DNA of 64,000 nt. It comes from Muribaculum gordoncarteri (lineage in GTDB: Bacteria > Bacteroidota > Bacteroidia > Bacteroidales > Muribaculaceae). Position numbers and translations under genes: made by a program. The DNA is taken from the NCBI RefSeq assembly GCF_004803695.1, contig NZ_CP039393.1, positions 2,480,001 to 2,544,000 of the forward strand, read 5' to 3'. The notes under the pieces were generated by a model. The model saw only the letters and a list, made by a program, of their open reading frames with translations, made no database searches and was not told the DNA's origin. Of the stretch, positions 44,569 through 52,880 are shown piece by piece; the first letter of the stretch is position 1; the number at the start of each line of letters is the position of its first letter.

Positions 44569-45663
44569 ATGTTATATATGAATGGATTTGAAAAATGGGA
44601 TATTGCATTCAGAGAACAAAAACTGGATGTCTTTAACAATAATATAGAAGGACTTCTATGGCTAAAAGTCCGAGCAATTTGTCGCGGCAGACAATTAAAA
44701 GAATTTTTAGCAGAAAATAATATCACATTAAATTCCACCAAAGTATCAGATCAAAATCGGGAATTGTTTGATATCTTGATAAATCGAGTCGATGCTTCTG
44801 TTATACTTGACAGATTTTTACAATGTATGAATCATGAATGGTATAATGAAATGGGAGTGGATATTCGACAGCTGAAAGAGGATTTATACAAAGTTCAATA
44901 TTATTCTTGGGGTGGCGACCAAAACAACTCACTTGATAAATATTTTATCAGTCGATATGTTAAAATAATCAGTAAGTTTTCAGAATTGCAGAGCAGACAA
45001 TCCGAAATTGGCGCAAATGCATGGAATTACGTACAAAACAGCTGGTATAATAATTGGACTTCTTTTATCATTGAATCATTGTTTAAACAAAATCCAAGAG
45101 TGATATCCGCCGTTGGAGAGATAAAGAGTGTAGATTTTTTCATTGATGAATATCCGATTGATTTAAAAGTTACTTTCTTCCCTAATCAATTTATGGAACA
45201 GAAGCTTAAGAATATTTTAGGAACATCTGAAAAATCATGGTTGAAAAAGAAATGCAAGAATCTTGGAATCTCATGTGATACAAAAGCGTCGGAACCACAA
45301 CAAATATATACGTTAACAGAAAAACTAATGGAAGTTGGCCGAAGCGATATAATCAGAGAATTAGAGGTCGTTCGAGGCCAAATAATCGAAGAATCTCAAA
45401 GAAATCCTATTGAGCTAATAAGGTGGCTGTATGAGAATCAAGGCGAAATGCGCTTTGGCGCTGAAAATCGATTATACCTTGTTCTTGCAGACTCCAATGA
45501 TTTTACGCAAGCTTGGAAAATGAAGAGGGCATTTTCTTTAATCGAGCCTAAGATTAAACAATATATCGAGAGCTTCTCTTCAGCTTCTCTAAAAAAAGTA
45601 CAGTTTGAATTCAAGAAAAGAAAGTATTCAACTCTCGCTGATATTTTATTTATCGTAAAATGA
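44569..45663 (+). CDS. probable type II restriction endonuclease
   Basis: A 364-residue protein encoded 3 bp after the methylase, in the same AT-rich style. I recognise no named family. A PD-(D/E)XK-like site is visible: VDFFIDEYPIDLKVTFF gives Asp189 followed by D198-L-K200, with an acidic helix (FIIESLF, Glu169) before it. This arrangement next to a solitary methylase strongly suggests the cutting partner of a type II system. Recognition sequence unknown. The start may instead be the Met three codons later (44578). Confidence 0.7.
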   Translation: MLYMNGFEKWDIAFREQKLDVFNNNIEGLLWLKVRAICRGRQLKEFLAENNITLNSTKVSDQNRELFDILINRVDASVILDRFLQCMNHEWYNEMGVDIRQLKEDLYKVQYYSWGGDQNNSLDKYFISRYVKIISKFSELQSRQSEIGANAWNYVQNSWYNNWTSFIIESLFKQNPRVISAVGEIKSVDFFIDEYPIDLKVTFFPNQFMEQKLKNILGTSEKSWLKKKCKNLGISCDTKASEPQQIYTLTEKLMEVGRSDIIRELEVVRGQIIEESQRNPIELIRWLYENQGEMRFGAENRLYLVLADSNDFTQAWKMKRAFSLIEPKIKQYIESFSSASLKKVQFEFKKRKYSTLADILFIVK

Positions 45664-45761
45664 TTATATGTGTTTCCCTGGCCCAGATATCTAATGACGC
45701 ATTTCCCATAACCTGTCTAAATCAGCCAAGATTGATTCTAATACGGCACAGTTGGGTACAG

Positions 45762-45797
45762 ATAAGAGCTGACAATCACGTGATTGTCAGCTCTTAT
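45762..45797 (+). terminator. 36 bp perfect palindrome, probable terminator
   Basis: ATAAGAGCTGACAATCAC is followed directly by its exact reverse complement, with no spacer, then TCTTTTA. It lies between the restriction gene and the convergent membrane-protein gene, so a bidirectional terminator is the simplest reading. The absence of a loop and the perfect length are unusual. Confidence 0.6.
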
Positions 45798-45841
45798 TCT
45801 TTTATAGCGTGTACTCAGAGAGTGTACTGACGGCGGAATAT

Positions 45842-46393
45842 TTATTCCTTTATGGAATTAAGGTCGCGGAACAACTTGATGTATTGAGGCCATGTATGGA
45901 CTATGCCGAAAACGACGGCAAACAGTAGAGTAGCAACCATTGCCCAAAAAGCTGTTTGGTTATAGTTCCAAAAAGATTGGGAAAGGAGAGTGAAAAACAC
46001 TGCGAGGCAAACAATGAAAAACACCTCTCCTGAGATCATCATCAATTTTATATTCGCTGTACGGGAAAATAGTTTGGCCGGAGGGAGAGCTGCAATATCG
46101 ATATGGCTTAATTGGGTGTACACGAAGATATACCATACCGCACCCACAGCAAGACAAACAGCCATGCCGATTTTGAGATAGTTGGGAAATGATTGAGATT
46201 CTATGTTGCCAAATGCCATTGCAGCGAAAACAACAGCGATGATGATACATGACACGAATCCTTGACGGATTTTTTTGAGTATCTTGGTTTTAGCCGTTTG
46301 GGAGGCCGATACGTTTATTTTGATGTCAGAGTCTGTCTTTGCGAGCACCTGCTCAAGCGTTGACATACTTTTTTTGAGTTCGTCGAGTTGCAT
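45842..46393 (-). CDS. four-helix membrane protein, putative sigma-factor partner
   Basis: A 183-residue protein: a charged cytoplasmic N-terminus (about 1-45) then four hydrophobic segments in pairs (FVSCIIIAVVFAAMAFG, LKIGMAVCLAVGAVWYIFVY, LMMISGEVFFIVCLAVFF and MVATLLFAVVFGIV). The gene starts one base after the stop of the ECF sigma gene, so the two are coupled. By position it could be an anti-sigma factor or its membrane regulator, although no zinc-binding HxxxCxxC motif is seen. Confidence 0.68.
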   Translation of the reverse strand: MQLDELKKSMSTLEQVLAKTDSDIKINVSASQTAKTKILKKIRQGFVSCIIIAVVFAAMAFGNIESQSFPNYLKIGMAVCLAVGAVWYIFVYTQLSHIDIAALPPAKLFSRTANIKLMMISGEVFFIVCLAVFFTLLSQSFWNYNQTAFWAMVATLLFAVVFGIVHTWPQYIKLFRDLNSIKE

Positions 46394-46394
46394 A

Positions 46395-46946
46395 TTACAT
46401 TTGTTTTGAGAGTTTTTCTTTAATGCGGTGAATTTTTACAGCAACAGTGTTGCGTTTAAGTCCGATGATGTCGGCAATTTCGTCATACGAATGTTCATCA
46501 AGCCAAAGGAGCATGATTGCTTTCTCAATATCTTCAAGTCGGTTGATCAACGATTGAAGTGCTTGAAGATTTTCCCTTTGCGCATCATCGGCTTCTGATG
46601 AAATGTCAAGAAGTCCGAAATTAAGCGACACGGTTTCGATTTTGGGCTTTGATGAGCGCAAGGCCATTAGCGCCGAGTTTACAGCTACACGATAAATCCA
46701 TGTCGACATTTTGCTGTCGCCTCTGAATTGACTTAATCCAAGCCAGATATTGACATAGATTTCCTGCCGGAGGTCGTCAAAGGGCAATTTGTCGGTAGCA
46801 TAAAAATAGCTGACCTTGTTAATGATTCGGGAGTGCTGCTTTATGAGCGAGGCAAAATCCCTTTCGTTTGTTGGAGGATCTGTCATACTTCGTTTGTTTT
46901 GTTTGTTTTGCCTCATTAGGTGCACATTTAGCCCCAAAAGTTTCAT
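46395..46946 (-). CDS. ECF-type RNA polymerase sigma factor
   Basis: A 183-residue sigma-70 family protein. Region 2: FASLIKQHSRIINKVSYFYATDKLPFDDLRQEIYVNIWLGLSQFRG and STWIYRVAVNSALMALR. Region 4: IEKAIMLLWLDEHSYDEIADIIGLKRNTVAVKIHRIKEKL with the helix-turn-helix. The first 20 residues are outside the usual family, so MTDPPTNERD at 46886 may be the real start; however a -7 box at 46976-46983 would allow either. It is coupled to the membrane partner downstream. Confidence 0.9.
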   Translation of the reverse strand: MKLLGLNVHLMRQNKQNKRSMTDPPTNERDFASLIKQHSRIINKVSYFYATDKLPFDDLRQEIYVNIWLGLSQFRGDSKMSTWIYRVAVNSALMALRSSKPKIETVSLNFGLLDISSEADDAQRENLQALQSLINRLEDIEKAIMLLWLDEHSYDEIADIIGLKRNTVAVKIHRIKEKLSKQM

Positions 46947-46975
46947 AAACGCGAATTAATTTTTTTGATTCTCAA

Positions 46976-46983
46976 CAAAGTTA
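46976..46983 (-). promoter_or_regulatory. -7 box for the ECF sigma gene
   Basis: Minus-strand TAACTTTG, 30 bp before the first ATG. No clear -33. Confidence 0.5.
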
Positions 46984-47110
46984 GTAATAATCAAGACTCT
47001 ACACATTCTATAATGCCCCAAAAGTCTATAATGTCTAAAAGTGTACTGCCGGAGAACGGAGCTACCACCGACATGAGGTTATAAATAAACATGCATTGAA
47101 AAATAATAGC

Positions 47111-47118
47111 TAATTTTG
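47111..47118 (+). promoter_or_regulatory. -7 box for the RDD-like gene
   Basis: TAATTTTG, 28 bp before the ATG at 47146. No clear -33. Confidence 0.5.
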
Positions 47119-47145
47119 CATTATCAACCAATCAGACATGCATAA

Positions 47146-47580
47146 ATGAAGCTTAACATATCCTCTAAGTTGTTGATTATTCTGTTAGACGCAGTATTCT
47201 CCTTCTTCCTGTTTCAAATAGTTGCAGGACTATTGGCCTATTTTTACTATATGCCTCCTTTAAACGACTTTTTGGCTACATGGGTATTATATTATATAGT
47301 AAGTTACATAATATGTCGCCGAACTTTGGGACAATATTTCTTCAATGCCGGAATTATAGACTTCGGCAATAAGAATTTATTCGCACTCCGCCTTATATTG
47401 AGAGAATTAACTTCCAGTTTGCCGGCTGTAATACTTCTGCTGTTCGGATGGAACCATTTGTCACCAATCCGATTTTTAGCAACACTTCTCATTTGTAGTA
47501 TTTTCGCTATATTCCGAAAGAAAATATTCAGAATTAGTAGTGGTGCGATAAAAATCTTACCACTGTTATTAAAATATTAA
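47146..47580 (+). pseudogene. RDD-like membrane protein, 3' end replaced by an insertion sequence
   Basis: An open frame of 144 codons encoding a hydrophobic protein with three or four membrane segments; RRTLGQYFFNAGIIDFGNKNLFALRLILRELTSSLPAVIL resembles the RDD-family core. The IS element begins at 47541, so the last 13 codons (IKILPLLLKY and the preceding residues) come from the IS end. Removing the IS and one target repeat restores an in-frame sequence that runs about 33 codons further, past the ATG of the next gene. The original protein was therefore longer or overlapped its neighbour. It may still be made in truncated form. Confidence 0.7.
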
Positions 47581-48863
47581 TATTTAGTCAAATACAAGAG
47601 AACATTGATTTTTTGATTTGAAATTGATTTATTAGTCTTGTTGTTCCCAAACATCAAGATTATGAATCAGGGTAAGTATGTTTTCTCCCAGGTAATTGAA
47701 TTTATACCGCGTTACCAGTTCGATAAGCTTGTAAGGCTGTATAAAGGAGATTGGCATGTAAAGAATCTCAACAGTTACAATCACCTCCTTCATCTGCTCT
47801 TCGGACTGTTGACGGGCTGTGATTCGCTACGAGACATCTGTCTATGTCTGGAGGCCCATTCAAAGATGCTATATCATCTCGGTTTTCGGAAAACAGTCAA
47901 CCACACATCTTTGTCGCGGGCTAACGAAAGTCGGGACTATCGAATTTTTGAGGGACTGGGAATTTATCTAATAGGATTGGTAAGACCCATGTATTCAAAG
48001 GCTAAACTATCCGAGATAACCATAGACAACGTAATCTATGCGTTGGACTCCACAACCATATCAACCAGCATAAAACTTGCGACATGGGCATTGGGCAAAT
48101 ACAGCAAAGGCGCTGTAAAGATGCACACATTGCTTGATTTGCGTGGAAGCATACCGGCAAACATTCATATTACCGATGGAAAATGGCATGACAGCAACGA
48201 ACTTGACATGCTTTCGCCGGAACCATTCGCATTCTATGTGATGGACAAGGCTTATGTTGACTTCAAGGCTTTGTTCAGATTCCATCAGTCACAGGCATTC
48301 TGGGTATCCCGTCCGAAAGAGAACATGAAGTTCATGACAATCGGGCAAATGGAAATCCCCAATGCAAAGTCAGGCATCATAGAAGACTCCCGTATTCGGG
48401 TAACCGGATATAAGTCGAGTAAACTCTATCCTGATGACATGCGGTTTGTACGAGTATATGACCCGGACAATGACACAATTGTGGATTTCATATCCAATAA
48501 CTTTGAAATCAGTGCCTTGGAAATATCCAATCTCTACCGCCATCGCTGGGATATAGAAGTTTTCTTCAAATGGATCAAACAGAATATTGTCGTGAAGACC
48601 CTTTGGGGATTTTCCGAGAACGCGGTAAAAATCCATCTTTGGACTGCTGTCATTGCCTATCTTACGGTAGCTCGAATAAAGGCCGATTATAAAAGCTGCT
48701 ATTCTATAACCGAAGTGGCGACCCTTATCAGAATCTCTGCTTTGGAACGTGTCGAGTTACGACAACTTCTAACCAAGCAAGACTTGTCAACCAATTCAAA
48801 TCAAAATGTCAAAGATATCTCTTTATTTGATGATTTCTAAACCAACGCGATTTTATCGCACCA
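47541..48863 (+). mobile_element. complete IS4-family insertion sequence (about 1.32 kb)
   Basis: The element is bounded by terminal inverted repeats with a perfect 13 bp core (TGGTGCGATAAAA on the left at 47541; its inverse ends at 48863). A possible 4 bp target duplication GTAG lies at 47537-47540 and 48864-48867. It carries one intact transposase gene and looks recent. Longer partly symmetrical flanks (GAATTA-S-TA) make the exact ends uncertain by a few bases. Confidence 0.85.
47662..48840 (+). CDS. IS4-family transposase (DUF4372 plus DDE domain)
   Basis: A 392-residue DDE transposase. The N-terminal DUF4372-type region (GKYVFSQVIEFIPRYQFDKLVRLYKGD ... LFGLLTGCDSLRDICLCLEAH) is followed by the catalytic domain: first Asp in YALDSTTIS, second in YVMDKAYVDF, and the Glu in the YREK-like block YRHRWDIEVFFKWIKQN. 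All three acidic residues are present, so it should be active. The start MNQGKYVF is used; an upstream in-frame TTG exists but is not needed. Confidence 0.93.
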   Translation: MNQGKYVFSQVIEFIPRYQFDKLVRLYKGDWHVKNLNSYNHLLHLLFGLLTGCDSLRDICLCLEAHSKMLYHLGFRKTVNHTSLSRANESRDYRIFEGLGIYLIGLVRPMYSKAKLSEITIDNVIYALDSTTISTSIKLATWALGKYSKGAVKMHTLLDLRGSIPANIHITDGKWHDSNELDMLSPEPFAFYVMDKAYVDFKALFRFHQSQAFWVSRPKENMKFMTIGQMEIPNAKSGIIEDSRIRVTGYKSSKLYPDDMRFVRVYDPDNDTIVDFISNNFEISALEISNLYRHRWDIEVFFKWIKQNIVVKTLWGFSENAVKIHLWTAVIAYLTVARIKADYKSCYSITEVATLIRISALERVELRQLLTKQDLSTNSNQNVKDISLFDDF

Positions 48864-48891
48864 GTAGTAATTCAGAATTAAGGTTGAAAAG

Positions 48892-50187
48892 ATGGCGCAG
48901 TCATATTCATCGGATGAAAAGCGTGTTTTTAAGAATATTGCATATACATTCATTGTGCTGATCATTTCAGCAACTGCGGTCAGAGCCATTAACACACTGG
49001 CGACCAATGACAATCTATTGCTTAAGGAACGACCGATGTGCGCAGTGCCTCGTCCTTCAGGTCATTCGGTTGGGAAATATGTCGACTTTTTACACGAGAA
49101 TAAATCTGATATTAACGATTATATTTTCAGCTTGTTTGATAAATACGATCATGTCATTCTCTGTGAAAGAGCCCATCCGGAAATGACACAATATGATATG
49201 ATTTATAGTATTGTGAGTGACAATCGCTTCGTGGATAGTGTCGGGAATGTGTTTACTGAAATTGGCTGTGTTGATTCGCGTGAAGCATACAAAGCATTTC
49301 TTGATAGGGAATTTAAAAACGAAGAAGAAGTGGACAGCAGTCTGGCATCTTTTATGACTGTCAACCAATCAGTTCACTTGCTATGGCCTAATACCAACTG
49401 GTTCAACTTTCTCAAAAGATTGTACTATCTCAATCACGGGAAATCCACAAAAGTAAATTTACTCTTTGCCGACCGTAATTGGATTGACAGGTCCGAGCTT
49501 GATAGCAGAGATAGTATTATGGCTGAAAATATTGTTTCAACGCTAAAGAACGACAGTCTGAGAAAATCCTTAATCATAATGAATTACAGGCATGCCTATC
49601 TCACCCCCGAAAACTGCGGCTATTATGTTTCACAGGCCTTCCCCGGCAAAGTGGCCAATGTGATGATTAACACAGGAAGTGTCAGCCTAATTGACCTGCT
49701 ATTTGGAAAAGAAACCATGCTCCCTACCTTACACGGTAAATGGGATGCCGCTTTCAAGCAGGTCAAAGATTCGGATTGTGCATTTGACTTTGACGGCTCT
49801 CCTTTCGGGGATGATGAATTTGACCATTTTGTCATGCCTTGGAATCATGTGCGTGCTTTAAAATATAAGGATATGTTCACCGGCTTTATCCATTATAAAG
49901 CACCTGAGGAACAATTTACCAACATCGGCTATAATCATATTTTTGACCCTGACAACGAAAAACAATTAAGAGCCAGGGAGGCTGCACTGAAAGGCTACTC
50001 ATTGGATTACTGGAAAGAGCAGCTAAAAAACGGAATAACTCATCAGGAAGGTATGGATATATATTATAGCTCCGGCAGTATTGAGAATCAAATTTATATC
50101 ATCGTGTGTGCGGTTGCCGCTATTTTAATAGGCCTTATGGGCCTGATCAGCTATTGCCGAATTTCCAAAATGAGGTCTAACATATAG
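48892..50187 (+). CDS. membrane-anchored EreA/ChaN-like protein
   Basis: A 431-residue protein with a membrane segment at each end (about 16-35, and about 401-421). The central part resembles the erythromycin-esterase / ChaN / TraB-like group: DHVILCERAHPEMTQYDMIYSIV with a conserved-type Glu-x-x-His, VFTEIGCVDSREAY, and SRDSIMAENIVSTLKNDSLRKSLIIMNYRHAYL, which matches the 'MA-N-I ... NxxHA' pattern. A hydrolase or binding role is possible; the substrate is unknown. It lies just downstream of the IS insertion; before insertion its start overlapped the RDD-like frame. Confidence 0.6.
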   Translation: MAQSYSSDEKRVFKNIAYTFIVLIISATAVRAINTLATNDNLLLKERPMCAVPRPSGHSVGKYVDFLHENKSDINDYIFSLFDKYDHVILCERAHPEMTQYDMIYSIVSDNRFVDSVGNVFTEIGCVDSREAYKAFLDREFKNEEEVDSSLASFMTVNQSVHLLWPNTNWFNFLKRLYYLNHGKSTKVNLLFADRNWIDRSELDSRDSIMAENIVSTLKNDSLRKSLIIMNYRHAYLTPENCGYYVSQAFPGKVANVMINTGSVSLIDLLFGKETMLPTLHGKWDAAFKQVKDSDCAFDFDGSPFGDDEFDHFVMPWNHVRALKYKDMFTGFIHYKAPEEQFTNIGYNHIFDPDNEKQLRAREAALKGYSLDYWKEQLKNGITHQEGMDIYYSSGSIENQIYIIVCAVAAILIGLMGLISYCRISKMRSNI

Positions 50188-50195
50188 AAAATTTC

Positions 50196-50648
50196 ATGTC
50201 TGATGTCGTGGCATCGAAAAGGCACATTTCCAACTCCCCTTACATCCTGTTTGACGGCCCGTCAAAGCCGACGCCAATTTCCCGATTGGTTGACTCAGTA
50301 GTTGAGCTTCAGGCAGTAACACTACAACCCGAAAGCTCCTCATTCTCGGTAAATTCCGGGGTTGCCGCGTTTACCCTAACCAATGACAGCGAAAGAAATA
50401 TCGAGTTTGGCGTCCGCTACCTCATCGGCTTCAAAGGCTCCGACGGCATTTGGTACAGGCTGCCTCATCCCGGAATATGGGAGGATATGGGAATTGTCAT
50501 TAAGCCCACCGGCAAATACACGATTAAGGCCGCACTAAATCCCAAGCTTAACAGAAACAAGCCCGGAACCTATCGGCTGTACAAACAAATCCAATTCACC
50601 GACGAGGAGGCTCCCGTGTGGTTGATGACCGAGTTCCGATTGGAATAA
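50196..50648 (+). CDS. Ig-like (Big_14-type) domain protein
   Basis: A 150-residue protein dominated by one Ig-like beta domain: SFSVNSGVAAFTLTNDSERNIEFGVRYLIGFKGSDGIWYRLP ... PTGKYTIKAALNPKLNRNKPGTYRLYKQIQF. This is the pattern of small Bacteroidales Big_14-type proteins. No signal peptide or lipobox is seen, so either the start is wrong or the 5' part was lost. It starts 8 bp after the EreA/ChaN-like gene and is probably co-transcribed. Function unknown. Confidence 0.6.
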   Translation: MSDVVASKRHISNSPYILFDGPSKPTPISRLVDSVVELQAVTLQPESSSFSVNSGVAAFTLTNDSERNIEFGVRYLIGFKGSDGIWYRLPHPGIWEDMGIVIKPTGKYTIKAALNPKLNRNKPGTYRLYKQIQFTDEEAPVWLMTEFRLE

Positions 50649-50760
50649 CGGACGATTGTCACAATTCTGCCGGCCAAGTCAGCGACAACCTCAATCAATT
50701 TATATCTTCTTCGGGCCAACAATTTATGCCGGCGCATGATTCAATATTGCAAAAATTGTA

Positions 50761-50768
50761 TAACTTTG
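50761..50768 (+). promoter_or_regulatory. -7 box for the lipoprotein pair
   Basis: TAACTTTG, 58 bp before the ATG at 50827. No -33 at normal spacing. Confidence 0.45.
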
Positions 50769-50826
50769 CCGATGGATCAATCGTCATTAACCCGCTACAT
50801 AAAATCTTATTGGAGGCAATCCCTAA

Positions 50827-51288
50827 ATGAAATCAGCAATCACATCTCTCTTGGTCATCGCCATCACGCTATTAGCATCGTGTGACAATCGCTCGGGCTA
50901 TCTCGACGACGATCAGCAATCGACCGTCTTAATGCTCACCGATGTGGAGTGGCTGCTGTCCTATTCCCGCCCAAGCATCGGTGATGAGCAAAGCTACGAC
51001 AACGAAACGCAGATTTACAAGTTTGACCGCACAGGCAAGGGATGGGTTGCCAACGGATCATTTACCGACGCTTCAATAAAGGAAAACACGAGATACTATC
51101 AGTGGACATTCACCACGGGAAACTTTACTGTCATCTACATGACAGGCAATGCGGTGGATGGTTACTGGCTTATTGAAAAACTAACCGCCAATGAATTATG
51201 GGTGGAATGGGCACAACAGGATCCAGTGATATATCCCAATCAATATAATACCCACTACAAATTTAAAGCCCGGAAATCAACAAAATGA
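50827..51288 (+). CDS. small lipoprotein of unknown function
   Basis: A 153-residue lipoprotein (lipobox ITLLASC, Cys19, followed by DNRSGYLDDD). The mature protein looks like a single lipocalin-like or Ig-like beta sandwich (EWLLSYSRPSIGD ... YYQWTFTTGNFTVIYMTG ... HYKFKARK). Its stop overlaps the start of the next lipoprotein gene by 4 bp. A -7 box (TAACTTTG, 50761-50768) lies upstream. Confidence 0.72.
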   Translation: MKSAITSLLVIAITLLASCDNRSGYLDDDQQSTVLMLTDVEWLLSYSRPSIGDEQSYDNETQIYKFDRTGKGWVANGSFTDASIKENTRYYQWTFTTGNFTVIYMTGNAVDGYWLIEKLTANELWVEWAQQDPVIYPNQYNTHYKFKARKSTK

Positions 51289-52058
51289 AGTCACTTAACA
51301 TTTTCACAATCACCTTGCTCTTCATCATGAGCCTGCTCACAATCGCTTGCAATGACGACGACAAGGAGCCCGAAGTATTCCCTATACGCTTTACGCATCA
51401 AGACTACACCATACTGTTTGGCACAACAGCAAGCATCGATTTTTATGACGGCGGCGGTGTTTATGAGCTTGAGGCAAGCAATCCCGATGTATTGGGCAAA
51501 GTCACCATTGACTTGGAGAACCATCAGCTGAAAGTGTTCCCTGCAAGCGTGGGCGAATCCTCGTTGACAATTACCGATGTGAATGCCCACAGCTCGGTCA
51601 CGCTGCGATTTACCGTAGAGGATTTCTATCTCTCCTTCAGGATTGATGAAATCACCGGTGAAAACACCAACCCCTATTTGACCAAAGGAGGTGAAATCCG
51701 ATTCATTAGAGATAATAACAACACCAAGCAGGTAAAAATCATGCGTCACGACAACCTGACCCATCAAATGGAATATGTGGCAAACGGACATTTTGACATC
51801 ACCCAAAGCTCTACCAACATATTCACGCTCGACATGGCTCTCCATTCAAAACGCGAAGAAGAGTTGGAAGCATTCAACTACACCATAGGCGGCGACTGGG
51901 AATGTCTTAGACTGTTTGAATCATACTTTGGGTATGACTGGGACACAAGCATCGCATCCAAATCGCAGCCTGTAAAACAACTCGAAATGATCCTGACCGA
52001 CACATTCAACGACTGCAAAATAACCTCCACACTCCAACCCTTCAATCCCAACAAATAA
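51285..52058 (+). CDS. lipoprotein with Ig-like domain
   Basis: A 257-residue lipoprotein (lipobox LLTIAC, Cys22, then NDDDKE, a surface-export-type acidic tail). Residues about 30-110 form a Big_2-like Ig domain (QDYTILFGTTASIDFYDGGGVYELEASNPDVLGKV ... SSLTITDVNAHSSVTLRFTV). The C-terminal half is strand-rich with no family I recognise. Coupled to the previous lipoprotein gene by a 4 bp overlap. Function unknown. Confidence 0.7.
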   Translation: MKSLNIFTITLLFIMSLLTIACNDDDKEPEVFPIRFTHQDYTILFGTTASIDFYDGGGVYELEASNPDVLGKVTIDLENHQLKVFPASVGESSLTITDVNAHSSVTLRFTVEDFYLSFRIDEITGENTNPYLTKGGEIRFIRDNNNTKQVKIMRHDNLTHQMEYVANGHFDITQSSTNIFTLDMALHSKREEELEAFNYTIGGDWECLRLFESYFGYDWDTSIASKSQPVKQLEMILTDTFNDCKITSTLQPFNPNK

Positions 52059-52086
52059 ACCCGCCTGTGGCGCAAATCCCCCGCCT

Positions 52087-52218
52087 GTAGGGACGCGATA
52101 TATCGCGTCCGCATCAACGATGGGTAATATTTATGTCCGCATCGAAAAAGGACAATATTTTGCGTCCGTATCAATAATGGTAATGTTTATTTGCGGACGC
52201 GATGTATCGCGTCCCTAC
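52087..52218. repeat. REP-like palindromic element, copy 1
   Basis: A 132 bp element with 27 bp terminal inverted repeats (one mismatch). Each end contains a 20 bp palindrome (GGACGCGATATATCGCGTCC at the left, with one change at the right) preceded by GTAGG. The centre has TGCGTCCGTATC-type partial copies. It lies 28 bp after a lipoprotein gene. Confidence 0.85.
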
Positions 52219-52304
52219 TTCTTTCATCAACAACAAATTCAATAATTATCAGCGCCTTAACAATTATTAACTACAAATTGCCGTTATAACTATAAGCTGT
52301 AGGT

Positions 52305-52312
52305 TATATTTG
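52305..52312 (+). promoter_or_regulatory. -7-like box before the beta-propeller remnant
   Basis: TATATTTG matches TAnnTTTG, about 22-26 bp before possible ATGs at 52334 and 52338. No clear -33. Confidence 0.35.
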
Positions 52313-52337
52313 CAATATCAAACTTTTTGCAATATGG

Positions 52338-52793
52338 ATGCCAAATACAGGGGAGATGGCTTATTCGCACAAGCATCGCCGCTTGGCTTTTGCCTACCGG
52401 CTGCATCCGGCAATCGAGATATTTCGATTGGATGGTTCCGTATTCACAAACGTCGAAGTTGCCAAGCCAACATTCGACCCCGCTACACTTGATGAAGCCG
52501 ACTTCGAGGATATGAATCCATTACACTTCGTTGACATTACCACGACCGATGATTACATCTATGCCCTATATTGGGGACATATCTATCGCCAACACCAAGC
52601 ACAAGTTGCAAAATCGACAATTTACAAAATCGATTGGGACGGCAATATTATCGCCCTATACCAGGTAAACTCAGCGCTGAAAAGCATTGCAGCTTACAAT
52701 GACAACATTTTGATTGGATGGACCGGCAACAATTTCATCAAAATCCCCGCCGGTAGGGACGCGATATATCGCGTCCGCATCGAAAAAGGGTAA
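52338..52793 (+). pseudogene. BF3164/6-bladed beta-propeller lipoprotein remnant
   Basis: A 151-codon open frame corresponding to the C-terminal part of a TolB-like/BF3164-type beta-propeller protein (AYRLHPAIEIFRLDGSVFTNVEV ... YIYALYWGHIYRQHQ ... STIYKIDWDGNIIALYQVN ... LKSIAAYNDNILIGW). Such proteins are usually about 350-400 residues with a lipobox, so the N-terminal half is missing. The last 13 or so residues (AGRDAIYRVRIEKG) are encoded by the REP-like copy 2, not by the original gene. It is best read as a decayed gene. Confidence 0.65.
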
Positions 52794-52880
52794 TGTTTTG
52801 CGGATACATAACCCGCAAGCAATATTTTGCGTCCGTATCGACAATGGTAATGTTTATTTGCGGGCGCGATGTATCGCGTC
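52753..52880. repeat. REP-like palindromic element, copy 2
   Basis: A 128 bp copy of the element at 52087. The left end with its 20 bp palindrome (52757-52776) is intact; the right end is shortened (GCGCGATGTATCGCGTC without the final CCTAC). It forms the 3' ends of two convergent reading frames. Confidence 0.82.

Noticed and set aside
43200-45700. Possible integration of the restriction-modification genes at tRNA-Leu
   Set aside because: No direct repeat of the tRNA 3' end is found downstream; only an 8 bp match (GCCCAGAT near 45683) to the tRNA 5' end, which can be chance. No integrase is present.
50618-50830. Open frame of 70 codons
   Set aside because: It starts inside the Ig-like protein gene in another frame and crosses a -7 box; no signal or conserved pattern.
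52310-52515. Two short open frames overlapping the beta-propeller remnant
   Set aside because: They are other frames of the same decayed gene; only the frame from 52338 shows propeller motifs.
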